From Mycteria americana (Eukaryota > Chordata > Aves > Ciconiiformes > Ciconiidae): 64,000 bases of DNA. The stretch lies in the NCBI RefSeq assembly GCF_035582795.1, contig NC_134367.1, positions 5,690,062 through 5,754,061 of the forward strand, given 5' to 3'. The translations under genes and the position numbers were made by a program. The notes under the pieces are model-generated. The model had not been told where the DNA came from and did not search any database. It saw only the letters and a program-made list of their open reading frames with translations. This document shows positions 1 through 12,100 of this stretch, piece after piece. Position 1 is the first letter of the stretch. Each line of letters starts with the position of its first letter.

Positions 1-952
1 TCCAGGGATAAATACTGGGCCCCACGCTGTTCAACGTCTTCATAAATTATCTGGATGATGGGATTGAAAGCATCCTCACCAAGGTTGCTGATGACGCCAA
101 ACTGGGTGCTGTGGTGGACACATCAGAAAGGAGAGCCATCTTACAGAGAGACCTGGACAGGCTGGAAGAGTGGGTTAGCAAGAATGGTATGAAGTTTAAC
201 AAAGTGCAAAGTCCTGCACCTGGGATGACATAACCAAAGAGCCCAGTACAGGCTAGGACCTGTGTAGGTAGGGAGCAGCTTTGCTGAAAGGTACCTGTTA
301 TCCTGGTGGACAACAAGCTGAACATGAGTCAGCAGTGCGTTACTGCAGCAACAAAGGTAAATCGGATCCTGGGCTGCATCTGCAGGGGCTAGCAGACATA
401 GAGATGTAATCATCCCACTCAGTGCTTGTCAGGCCACACCTGGAATGCTGTGTCCAGTTCTGGTCTCCACAGTTCGAGAAAGATGTGGACAGACTGGAGA
501 AGGTCCAAAGGAGGACCACAAAGATCATCAATGGGCTGCAGAACCTGTCCTACAAGGGAAGACTGAAGAGTTAGGTCTTTTCTCCCTGGAGAAAATGTTC
601 AGACGGGACTTCATCACAATATTCCAGGACTTAAAGGGAGGCTACAAAGAGGATGGAGGCTGTCTCTTTATGAGGAGCCGTATGGAGAAGACAGGGCAAC
701 AGGTACAAGTTCCCTCGGAAGAGGTTTCATCTCGACATAAGAAATACATTTTTCAAAGTGAGAACAATTATTCACTGGAACATCCTCCCCAAGGACGTGG
801 TAGAGTCCCCATCACTGGAGGGTTTTAAGATGCGATTGGACAGAGTGCTAGATAATCTCATCTAGGTTTCCTTTCCCACGGTAGGCTGGACCAGATGATC
901 TTTCAAGGTCCCTTCCAACCTGGGCTGTTCTATGATTTTATGATTCTGTGAT
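1..952 (+). mobile_element. Old CR1 LINE, 3' part, 5' cut by window edge
   Basis: Decayed CR1 non-LTR retrotransposon in sense orientation. The reverse-transcriptase box is visible at about 84-98 as V-A-D-D-A, preceded by an L-G-P-x-L-F-N-V-F-type stretch. The usual CR1 C-terminal region follows, including 'LEKM' and 'VESPSLEGF'-like stretches around 590 and 800. It ends in the typical CR1 3' end, a 'GGTCCCTTCCAACCTG' motif followed by ATTCTATG/ATTCTGTG repeats at about 930-952. Several frameshifts and stops break the reading frame, so it is inactive. It belongs to an older subfamily than the copies at 35.6 and 42.0 kb, because its 3' untranslated sequence differs. Confidence 0.88.
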
Positions 953-1371
953 AATAAACTATAGGAACAATTTATGAAATGTCATGGGAGAATCTCTATT
1001 CACAGAAATGTTATTACAGGATAGGATGTTGTTCTGAATCATTTACTCGGGTTTAAGGACAGCTCTTACACTTGAATGGAGAGTTGATTCAAGAGGTCTC
1101 AGTGTATATTAGGCGAGAGACGAATGACATGAGCATAGTAGGATCTAGTCTTTATCTTAGGATCCATGGTTTACTGATGACCTGAATGCAACCTTCTTCA
1201 TTTGTAATGGTTATAACAATTATGCTAGTAACACTTGCTTTCTCATACAATAATTAGAGGTTCCCACTGTAATTAATTAAATTGTCATATCTGTCAACAA
1301 GTAAAATAAGACAAGTCTCATTTGGTGCCTTTCCAGTGTAAACAATATAAAAATCACACAACCTTAGGACA

Positions 1372-2100
1372 GTTTTGGTCGTACAGGACCTCTGAAGCTC
1401 ATCTGGTGTAACACCATGTTCAAAGCATTGCCAAACTGAGAGTTAGATTAGATTTCTCAGCACCTTGTCCAGTTTTGAATATCTCCAAATATGCAAAATC
1501 TACCACCTCTCTAGTCAATCTGCTTCAGTGCTTAACAAGCCTCACTGTAAAAATTATTTTTCTTTATATCTAGTTAGAGTTGCAATCTGTGGCCCTTACC
1601 TCATGTCCATGTTGTAAAAGAGTCCATCTCTGCCTTTCCCCTTGCCAACATAGTGGCCCTTTGCTACGCTTACTCCAGCTTGTTAATGTCCTTCTTGTGC
1701 TGGGGAGTCCAAAACTGGACACAGTAGTCCAGACAGTTTCAGAAGTGCTGAAAAAGCGGGTAGCGGGTATAATCACTGTTCTCAGTACTCTCACTACGTA
1801 GTGGCTAATGCAGCACAGTACATGGTTGGTCCTCACAGTTGCAAGGGTGCACTGTTTACTCATATGCAACTTGTCATCCACCAACAACCCTTAAGTGCTT
1901 TTTGTTAGAGCTGCTCCCTAGACAATTGGTGTCACCCGATTGTTTACTTTCAGATCATTTCTGTCAAATCGCTTCTCCAGCTTTTTGAGATTCCTCTGAA
2001 CGGCGACCTTATTATTCAGCATATTGAGTGCTCCCTGCAATTTGGTGTCAACCACAAACTTGCTGACAGTGTGTTCCTTTCCATATAATTACGAAACAAC
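1372..2100 (-). mobile_element. Old CR1 LINE fragment, antisense
   Basis: Read on the minus strand this is decayed CR1. On the plus strand one sees the familiar reverse-complement landmarks: 'CACCTTGTCCAGTTTTGAATATCTCC' region near 1462, 'CCTCACTGTAAAAATTATTTTTC' region near 1540, and 'GGAGTCCAAAACTGGACACAGTA' region near 1705. It also carries the 'LVDDKLHMS'-type stretch encoded on the minus strand near 1870. It is heavily diverged with no intact frame. The ends are approximate. Confidence 0.75.
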
Positions 2101-2970
2101 AAATCACACCACTACCCTTCTGTCTGGTAGAGCCAATATACTGGTTTCCCAGGTAATGAAGAGCAAAAGATTGCTTTGAAGGCACACTTCACAAGGGCCT
2201 AGGTTAGGAATTGAGTGACTACGAGGAAGGAAGACCCGAATTTAAATAGAAAAATAGCAACGTTTTATATAAAAGCAGACAATGACAGCTGCTCTGGCCA
2301 GTAATTACTTGAGACTAAATGTGGACAGAAGCAGTCGATGTGCACACAAACACCTTTCTGATCTGGCAGTATTTCCACCCATTCTCATCTTACTCCATGT
2401 ACTCGGAAATGTTAAATCAAACTACTATAGGTGTTTTAATGCTAGTGCACACAATAATCTTTTAATCTTTATCCAATACTGGATATCAATTAAAGTATTT
2501 AAAGTATCAGTTACAGAAATATCCTTGTCTCCTTCTTTGACTTTTATACTCTAGGATCAACGTAAAGAAGCCAAAACATGAACAGGAACTTGGCCCAAGA
2601 CTTTTTTTACCCCCACGGAAAAATCAATAGGCAAGATTCCATCTTGGTTACCTCGATGTCAGTCTGGAGACACCTCAGTAGACAACTGAGTTTATTTGCA
2701 CTGCAGGAGATTAAGATCAAGTCTCACTACAACTGGATGTCTCAATCTTTAGCAGACAGCCTTTGTACCTGGCGTTCACATTGACTGCAAATTTCACATG
2801 TAAGGAGCAATACATACATACAAAACTCATTTCAGAGTATTTAATGTCTTCCAGGACAAGAAGTAAGAGGAAATAAAAATGGAACACAAACAAACAACCT
2901 CTTTTGTGGAAGAATGTGCACTTGACAATGTGCTGTTCTATCTGGTCACTATTTGAATTTTACAATACCT
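2101..2970. other. Intergenic DNA upstream of gene A
   Basis: AT-rich sequence with no recognised gene or repeat. The short open frames here (such as those at 2282 and 2578) have no family motif. Confidence 0.5.
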
Positions 2971-2977
2971 GTGACGC

Positions 2978-3102
2978 TGAGTCACCTTGTCCTATCAGGA
3001 AACAGAAGAGCTATAAATCACCCTCCGGTGAAGAACTCTGGTCACCTCCACAACCGGCTGAAGAAGGACGGAAGAAACTTCTGATCTTCCTGGAAACAAA
3101 AG
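2978..3102 (+). promoter_or_regulatory. Candidate gene A promoter and non-coding exon 1
   Basis: An AP-1-like TGAGTCA (2978-2984) precedes a good TATA box, TATAAAT (3012-3018). About 30 bp downstream begins a stretch that ends at a donor, AAAAG|GTAGGA, after 3102. Gene A needs an upstream exon, because its start codon lies only two bases after a 3' splice site (acceptor ending at 6048). The donor-proximal sequence resembles the candidate first exon of gene C (50600-50652): both have AGAAA..TTCTG..CTGGA..CAAAG before the GT. This is inferred from signals only; transcript data would decide. Confidence 0.4.
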
Positions 3103-6048
3103 GTAGGATTTGGATTGATTTGTTTGTTTAAAGTATTGCAATTTTTTCTTGTATTAAAATGCAACCTATTGTCAGAAGATTTCTTGAACAATTTAGGACA
3201 GTCATAGAAAGAGGATTTTATTCAGTGAAAAATAAGGATTACACAGGCAATAGTGTAACATGAGCTGAAAAAAAGGGAGAGAAAATTGATGAACAATCAA
3301 AAACAGATGAAAAGCCGCCTGTATGCAAGAAAGCAGTATCTTGGCACATTATATGTACATAGAGAAAGAGACAGAGACAGACCGAACATACTGAATTGGC
3401 TATATATTCAGTTAAGTATATTCTATTGCTATATGTAGCTATCACCACTTATTTTCAGAGCAGGGAAATTACCTTCTGCAACTTACCACTCTTGTGCAAG
3501 GTGGCTGCTAAGCAGGACTTTGTGCAACAATGCTGTGCAAGTGAAATCACAGCTAGTATTATTCTATTTCAGGTGTTTTTCAAGGATAATAAAGAATAAT
3601 GGGAATGTTCTTTTGTAATAGATATTCAGCTGTATGAATAATTTAGGATACACCTTTTTTTTGTTGTTTTTAGAGGAGGGATGGGAAAAACATATTCACA
3701 CAAGTTTGCTAAACTCATACAAACTAGGGATGCTAAAGCACCATCTTTCAGTGGCAGATCCCTGTACACAGATGGAGTTGCAGGAAAGTCAGTAAGACTT
3801 GGCACATGTCCTGATTTGTGTTTGATTGAGGGGGAAGAGGGGAGGGGGACAGAGAGACTGATTTTAGGACCAGTGCCTAGAAATTAATGCAGAGCAATTA
3901 AATTTACATCTCATAAACTATAAGCATTTGGTTGAAATCAGTGGGATTGCCAAAAGTATGTTAATATCATGGAGCAGGAAACCCACTGGGTCTTAAAAAG
4001 TATTCCAATGGCATTTTGAAACTTGTATCATGTATTAAATTACCAGTTATATTTAATTGTAAGTTAATTCATAGAAAATATTACAGTGAATGAATACTTT
4101 GCCCATGTCTTTAAGTTAGCTTCTTCAGTTTGGTTTGTAAAATAGAAAGCTTCACAATTTCAATGAAGAGTTATTTTTCCTTTGAAACAGAGAATTTGTT
4201 TTTACATGTTTTAGGTGCAAAAAGGGTTGTTTTCTATTTGCATATCATCACATTTTTCACTCAAAAGACATATTTTTGCTTGTAATGTGAGTACAGCTAA
4301 AAATAACCCCCACCACTATTTACTTTCTAGTTAGAAATTAAGTGAAAGTAATATTTTTTCATGTTATTGGCAGTATAAAGTTTTATTGCTAAATACCTAG
4401 GTCATATACACTGCAAAGTTTTGTAACGGCTCTGAGAAATAAGTGGTAGAAAAGTTACTAAGAAACAACTTCTGTGATCCTAAAGCACTTCAAGGAGGCA
4501 TAGGTGATGTTGAAATTAAACATAAGTGACATAAGGCAATACCAAGAACAGGAAATCAATGACTTTTACACTGTTAATTACCAGTATGTTTTTCCCCCAG
4601 ATCAACTAGATCTTTCCTCAACTACAAGTGCTTGGAATAAGCCAGCCTATTTTGAAGGCTGTGAGAGTTTAATTGTACAGATGTGGCCAGTCTGTCCAGT
4701 TTTTTGGCCTCTGAGCTACAGCTGCCCATAGTCACAGTCCACTTCAATCGGCTTTGCCCTTTAGCAGAGCTGGAGCAGCAGCAGCCCCTGACTACAGGCT
4801 GGGGACTGTGCGTCACCTCCAGTGCAATGTAGGCAAGCTGGTGAAGAAAATGGGCCTTGCTGTACCATTTGGAAAAGGGTAGTTTTCCTTACCCTTGTGT
4901 TCTCTATGAGCCGGAGCACCTTGTGTTTTATATAAACTGGTTGCCTCAAGGTAAAGGGGCTTTGCTGAATATGGAAAGACCAGCAAATCCTATTGGTCTT
5001 TCCCCAAGAATGAATTAAAACTAAAACCAGCAGCCCCTCAAAACCAAATAAGAAGTTAAGCTAATAACGTACCTCTGTGGCAACATGCCCATAAATTCCC
5101 TTGAAGTGGGAGGCTGGGAAAAATGCCAAAATAAGTAAATTCCACTCTAGTCACCTGCTTGCCTACGCAAGGTACCTAAGCAGAAACAAGCTGAATGTAA
5201 CTCCTGTGACTGATTGCAATCAGACCAGAACTTTGAAGTGACCTATTACCACCTGGATCACTGTAGTGGGACGGTATGGTGCTTTGAGCCTCCTAAGCAA
5301 GTAGAGTCTTGGAGTCCAGAGTCTGGCGGTTGCTTCTCCAATTAGAGAAGGCTCTCTTTTCTGTTGCCATTCCACACTACCTGTAATATAATCAAGAGTT
5401 GTCTTTAAAAAAATATAAACAAGAAAAGCTTTCTGAAACAAGACTTCCCCAGGAAACCAGTGCTGGTCCTTTTCTGGTCCAGCCAGTTCTGCCCCAGCTC
5501 GCGTGCAAGGCTTTCGCAGTGCTGGTCATTAAGTAAGGCGTTTGAATCTAGACTCGGACACCTAAGCGTAGAGGTCTGCACATGGGCCGAGTGTCTAACA
5601 CCCCTTTCAACCAATACAGTCCATCCAAAGCAAGCGAAAGGGAGTAGGGAAAGTTTCAGACTAATGCAGACACAGAAACAAGCTAAAAGCAGCATCCCAC
5701 CTCAACCGTTCCACAGTGTGGCAATGAGCAGAAGGCTTCCTACGGGAAGGGAAGCACGAATGTCCTCCTGTACTGTGAATTCAGGTGAAGGTATTTGGCC
5801 AGGATTACAGCAGGAAGTAAGAGACATACAAAGCTGTTGATTCATAGAAATTTGGAAATGCAGATGGGGAATGAATTTTACTTTTTTATTTCTAAAAATG
5901 GGAGGAGGAGAGAAGGAGGAGAGAAAGAAAACATTACCTTGCTACTTGAGAAAAAGCCAGGAAATACACAGAAGAAAGATGAATTATGTATTCAGAGAAA
6001 TGAAAGCTCTGTAAAAAATAAATTAAATCCTCATTCTCCCCTTTTCAG
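3103..6048. other. Presumed 5' intron / upstream region of gene A
   Basis: No coding exon or repeat recognised. It ends in a pyrimidine-rich acceptor, CCCCTTTTCAG, whose AG is at 6047-6048. The open frames at 5460-5840 and 5795-6199 have no recognisable motif. The second overlaps the signal-peptide exon in a different frame. Confidence 0.4.
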
Positions 6049-6050
6049 AG

Positions 6051-6110
6051 ATGATTCTGCCAGTGGTGTTCCTGTGTCTTGCAGCTGTGCTGCCTCCATC
6101 CACTGGAGAG
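6051..6110 (+). CDS. CRISP: Gene A coding exon 1: signal peptide
   Basis: Sixty bases, phase 0 out. ATG lies two bases after an acceptor (AG 6047-6048). It encodes a 20-residue hydrophobic leader, MILPVVFLC...STGE, and the donor is GAG|GTAGGA. The length is exactly that of the matching exons in pseudogene B and gene C. Confidence 0.88.
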
Positions 6111-9100
6111 GTAGGATCCACACTTTGTACTCAGGAAATCTGGATGGGACCCGAGGCACTCGTGGTCTGACTGAATATGGCTTTTCCTCTGCACACTGAT
6201 CATATACAGAAAGAGTCTGATTACATTATCTAGGCTCTGGAAAGCATTTATCCTTGAAGTCTGTTTATTTTCAAAGCAGTAAACTGGTTCCACACCTGCA
6301 CACTAAACCATCTATAGGCTTACTGTTACTTATGAGTTGGGTCAGAGATACCTATATTTTCCAGAAGCTCCCATACACAGATCCAGTAATCGGGATCTCC
6401 CAGAGATCCAACCCTCTTCCTGTTAATTCCCCACACTTTTACAGGCAGCAGTTATCTAACTCTCTCCCTTTCTTGTCCTACAGGTCCTGAGCTGTGTACC
6501 TCTCCCTTTGCTCATAGTCCCATCCTCTTAATGTGTATCACTGATTTCCCTCAAACAGCTAAACAACCTAACATACTCAAGAGTGGTTCCTCCCAACCCA
6601 TACTTAATCTGAAATTTGAAGTTGGCTACTTCTGCTTTAGAAACACTAATGTTACTGAAGGCTTGACTACATTTCCCTCTAATTCTTCAACTTCTGCTCT
6701 CCATGCTGCAGTCTAGACTAGTGAGAAGGGTTGTAAAGAGGAGGCTGAGTTCTTCACATGGCTATTTTTTAATTAGAAAACACATGAAAAATTTGAGAAA
6801 TGCTATCAGTTATGGCAGGAGTGGAAGAAAATCTATGGCATGAAAAACATAGGCACACTTTTTTGTTCAGTGGGACGTCCTGATGAAGTACCACAAGAGG
6901 TCTGTGCCAATCCTGGGATTAAGCGACAGGCTCCTTCAGTAAAAAAACATTGACAGGCATGTTTAAAATACTGAAGAAGGGGAACACTTCATAAACACAT
7001 TCATGTCTTCAGCTGATTTTTAGATCCTATTTCTTCAAAACCTCATGAAGGAAATTATAATAATAGTAAACTCAGTCTGATTCAGTTACCTAAATTTAAG
7101 AGTCTACAGGCACATGAGATGTTCCAGGATATCTCAGCCATGAACAGAGGGTTGGCAGATATGATGCAGGAACCAGGGTTATTACTGCTAAGCTTTATGC
7201 TGTGGAACCACTTAAAGTGCTACTCCACATGGAAGCACCCCTAGAGACACTTAGGAGACAAAGGGTATCACAGTACCTTCTCCATTAAAAGGGTCATCTC
7301 CTTAGCTGATACTAGTATTTTGGTATTTTAGTATTTCCTAGGCAGAATTCAGGATTTTGTTACATTCAAATAAAAAAGAAATATAACATGTTCTTTCAAT
7401 TTAGGCACCTGAAGGTTTCAATGCTCTGTCAACTAGCAGAGCTGGTCAGCAGAAGCTGATTGTTGACATGCATAATACCCTCAGGAGAGGAGTAAAACCA
7501 TCGGCCAGCAACATGTTGAGGATGGTAAGTTGCATGTTGTAAATCTATTTGCAATGAGTAATGGACCCTATGAGAGATACAGGACGGTATGCAAGGTCAT
7601 ATTATTTTATTTAGCCAAAAATTCACCCTCCAGACCTTTCCTAAGGATTGAGCATGGCCAGCACCAAGAAGAACATAAAGCTGGGCAGGTGGAAGAATAA
7701 GTCTGGAAAATTTTGTGGTGTATGAACAATAACATCTTCTTCTTTTGGAGGAAAAAAGAAAAGGAAAAGGAGGAGCCACGGCATTGTTCATTTCTTTCTG
7801 ATGCATTCTTCATCAGACTTCACAGTTTCTGTTCTTCTCCTGGGTGAATAGTAACTTTGTTCCTACTCCCCCTACCCCCCAAAAAAGGGGGGAAAAAGGA
7901 TTTTGTATGTGATTTTTTCTGATTTGAAGTGTAATTTCCAAATGTTTTTCCTTCATGAGGGGTTATTAATTGATATGTGTCTGAATGACTAATATTTTCT
8001 TCTTTCATTAAGGAATGGTGTCCTCCAGCTGCACAGAATGCCCAAAAATGGGCCAATAAATGCACTTTAAGTCACAGTCCTAATAACATGAGGAGAACCA
8101 GTAAGTGAAGCATGAGTGCTAACTGAATAATGTCATACATGTTATTGATGTGACCAGTTTGGTTTTTGTTTGGGTTTGGGCTTTTTTTGAGATGCCATTT
8201 ATATTCTATGTGATTTTGTTGGTGCATGCGACAAAGTCAGAATTCTAGATATGAACCTGTCCAGTAAGTGAGAAAAGCTCAATCCCATTCTCATCCCAAT
8301 TGGAGCAGTTTTACATAGGTATATCCCATTTTCTCCAGTAGGTGAAAAAAATCATAGTGAGAAAGCATATTCTCTCAAAACATCCATCAGAAAGAAGAGA
8401 ATCTAGGCCCAGTTTACTGCAGAAACCAGCTGGCATGTGCTGGATGAAACTGTCTGGGGAGGAAGAGGCAAAGGGTGAAGGTGCAAAACTGGCTGGTGGT
8501 GCTAAGCATAATTTCTAGGATAAGACTCATAGTTTTTAAATCCCCTGGCACCTTGCAAGCTATAACTATCTTGGAGGCTCATATAAATGCTTCAGTCATT
8601 GGACATTGAAGTTACAGCTATACTATGTTAACAGTAGCCATGATCAGTGCCCAATATGGTGTTGAATGACTTCTGTCCATACTGTACGTAAGATATGGAC
8701 TGTCCTTCAGGCCCCATAGTTTTTGCCTAAAAACCAAATCTTCTGGTTCTTGCTAAGGTGAATTCCAGATGAGAACTAATGCATACACAGTAGGGTTGGA
8801 CCTGAATAAAAACAGTAGGTGAAAACAGTGTAGACACCTTCTTGTGTACCAGAAGTAAACTTTGAATTATTGGGATTTTCCCAAGATTACTGAGCAGGCA
8901 CCTGAATAATGACTAGGTTGCTAACTTTCAAATAGCAAAATCACAGTCATGGATCTGTGGCGCACATGTGCAGGTGTATCTACAGACATGCAGAAGGTCT
9001 GTCAACAACCAAACTACCAGCCAAACAGGCTGGCCATGCTGTAAGCTGGTCAAGTGACAACTTCAGTATTGACAAAGGGTGGTGTCACTGAACTGGAAAA

Positions 9101-12100
9101 AAAACCACCCTGCTGTTCCATCTGGCATGAGAACTTCCATGGAAATCATGTCACCTTTTGCTGTCTTTTTCTCACACATATCTTTTATGCATTTCTCAGT
9201 ACCTTTCTCTTTTCAGCTGTACAATGTGGTGAAAATCTCTTCATGGCATCCGCCCCTTTCTCATGGTCAGATGTTATTCGGGCCTGGTATAATGAGGAGA
9301 AAGATTTCAAATACGGAACTGGAGCAAAAAGACCAGGTGCTGTGATTGGCCATTACACTCAGGTAGATGCAACTTTTTAATATTTCAGGCTGAATAAATA
9401 AATATCTATATGTTAGCTACGCAACGTTTACCCTCTTATTATCTTTAAAGGGAATAAGTACAATGGAGACATGAGTGTTATTTTGACAAAACAAGATGAA
9501 AACTTTCAAAGTAACAGAATTAAAATGAAAATAATAGGCTAAGTGTCTTTACAGAGTAAAGATACTGGTAATTCCAAACTTCAGAAAGAAACAAAGGGAA
9601 GAAACTTACTTGTCTGTTTAACATCTGAAAATTGCTCAGACATGGGAAGAATAGGGTTATTAAAGTATCAGGAAGGAAATATAAATAAGTTTGTCACAGT
9701 CTACAGAGTTCCATTGACTCAGAGAGTTTCCAGTTGGACAATGGCTTATGATAACCTCCTCTGTTCACCTGCACAAAACACAGGATACAAAATTTTACAT
9801 CATGATTCCTACATCTTCTTCAACAGTTTTAACTGAACGAAAACATACATAATTGAGACAGTTTAACACAAACGTTTTATATGTATGTGTGATAAATTAT
9901 TATCATTATATCCTATATGTTCTTTGGTTCAGGGGTGAAAGCAGGGAAAAAAATCTTTTTCCAGCAAGGTGGGACTTATATTTGATGTGATTGCTCCAGG
10001 TAAATGAAGTGACTTAACTTGGTTGCAAATGTTTCTGTAATGCATACTGTACTTAAATGGTTTTCAAATGTGTATTTTTCATTCTTCCATGATTTTTATT
10101 CTTATGCCTACAGGTGGTTTGGTACAATTCTTATCAAATTGGATGTGCTGTTGCTTTCTGTCCCAACAGTAGATACAAATACTTTTATGTCTGCCAGTAC
10201 TGCCCCATGTACGTATTGATTCTGATTCTGGAACTTCTTATTACATTATCACAATTAGTCGGGAGATTGTGAAATTTGTAATAGGGCACATCACCCATAG
10301 CTGAGTAACAGGTTTGAAGAGGGTATTAGGAATATGAAAAGACAGAATAATACTCATCAAAAGAATTGTTAAACAAGCAAAAGCATAAAACACATAAAAG
10401 TGATACTGAGTTTCAGATTAATTTTCATTTGCCTAAAAATCCCAATTTGCATAATAGTAAATCACAAATAAATATTTTCCACATTCTACTTGAAATCTTG
10501 GTTCAGAAAGGCATACCAATATGTACAGTACAGTGAAGACTATAATTAATACCAAAAACTTTAGTGGGAATTTTAAGGCAGGGTAATGATTTCATAAACT
10601 TTTTAAAATTAATTTTCACATTCACATTGTAATATATTGCGGTGGGTTGACCTTGGCTGACTGCCAACAGCCCACCAAGCTGCTCTATCACACCCCCTCC
10701 TTAACAGGACAGGGGGAGAAAAAATACGACAAAAAGCTCATGGGTCAACATAAGAACAGGGAGATCACTCACCAGTTACCGTCACAGGCAAAACAGACTC
10801 GAGTTGGGGAAATTAGCTTAATTTATTGCCAATCAGAGTAGGATAATAAGAAATAAAATCAAATCTAAAAACACCTTCTGCCCACCCCTCCCTTCTTGCC
10901 AAGCTCAACTTCACTCCCAATTTCTCTACCTTCTCCCCCCAAGCGGCACAGGGGGATGGGGAATGAGGGTTGCAGTCAGTTCATAACACATTGTCTCTGC
11001 TGCTCCTTCCTCTTCATGCTCTCCTCTTGCTTCAGTGTGGGGTCCCATCCATGGGAGACAGTCCTTAACAAACTTCTCTAACGTGGGTGCTTCCCACAGG
11101 CTGAAGTTCTTTACAAGCTGCTCCAGCATGGGTTCTTTCCACGGGGTGCAGTCCTTCAGGAATGGACTGCTCCAGCATAGGTCTCCCACAGAGTCACAGG
11201 TCCTGCCAGAAGACCTGCTCCAGTGTGGGCTCCTCTCCACAGGGTCACAGCCTCCTTTGGGCACATCCACCTGTTCTGGCGTGGGGTCCTCCTTGGGCTG
11301 CAGGTGGATATCTGCTCCACTGTGGACCTCCATGGTCTGCAGGAGCACAGCCTGCCTCACCATGGTCTTCATCACAGGCTGCAGAGGAATCTCTGCTCCA
11401 GCACCCGGAGCACCTCCTCCCCCTCCTTTTTCACTGACCTTGGTGTCTGCAGGGTTGTTTTTCTCACGTATTCTCACTCCTCTCTTCTGGTTGCTGTTGC
11501 ACAGCAGTTTTTACCCTTCCTTAAATATGTTATTACAGACACCACTGTCGCTAATTGGCTCAGCTTTGGGCAGCAGTGGGTCTGACTTGGAGCCGGCTGG
11601 CACTGGTTTTGTCTGAAATAGGGGCAGCTTCTGGCGTCTTCTCACAGAAGCCACCCCTGCAAATTCCCTCCCCCCGCCCCACTACCAAAACCTTTCCAGA
11701 TAAACCCCACACATATATAAAAATTGTTTGACATATAACCAAAGACTGAGTGTAAATTAATATATGTATGCATCCATATAATTAAGTTTTATTCTCAGAT
11801 ATGTTGTAGTGACTTTATAGCTCATGTTGGTAATGTTGATGTTTCAGGGGGAATATACGACATTCAATTCGGACACCCTACAAAAAAGGAAAACCCTGTG
11901 GCGATTGTCCTAATGCTTGTGAGAATGGATTATGCAGTAAGTTTTAAGCATTTTAATTGTGACTCAGGTAAAGTTGATGCTTTAAAAAAATCCCAATTAA
12001 TTTATGCAAATGGAAAGCTTTTGAAATTATTTGTTCAAATACCTGGCCAAAAGCACTATTACCGAACCACACTTCAGCATGCTACGTGCTTTACCTAGAT

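Noticed and set aside
5460-6199. Overlapping open frames before the gene A start
   Set aside because: They run through the acceptor in a frame different from the signal peptide, with no motif.
10926-11616. Long open frames on both strands (183 and 193 codons)
   Set aside because: They lie wholly in the LTR-like repeat and arise from its GC-rich array; composition is repetitive and no domain is visible.
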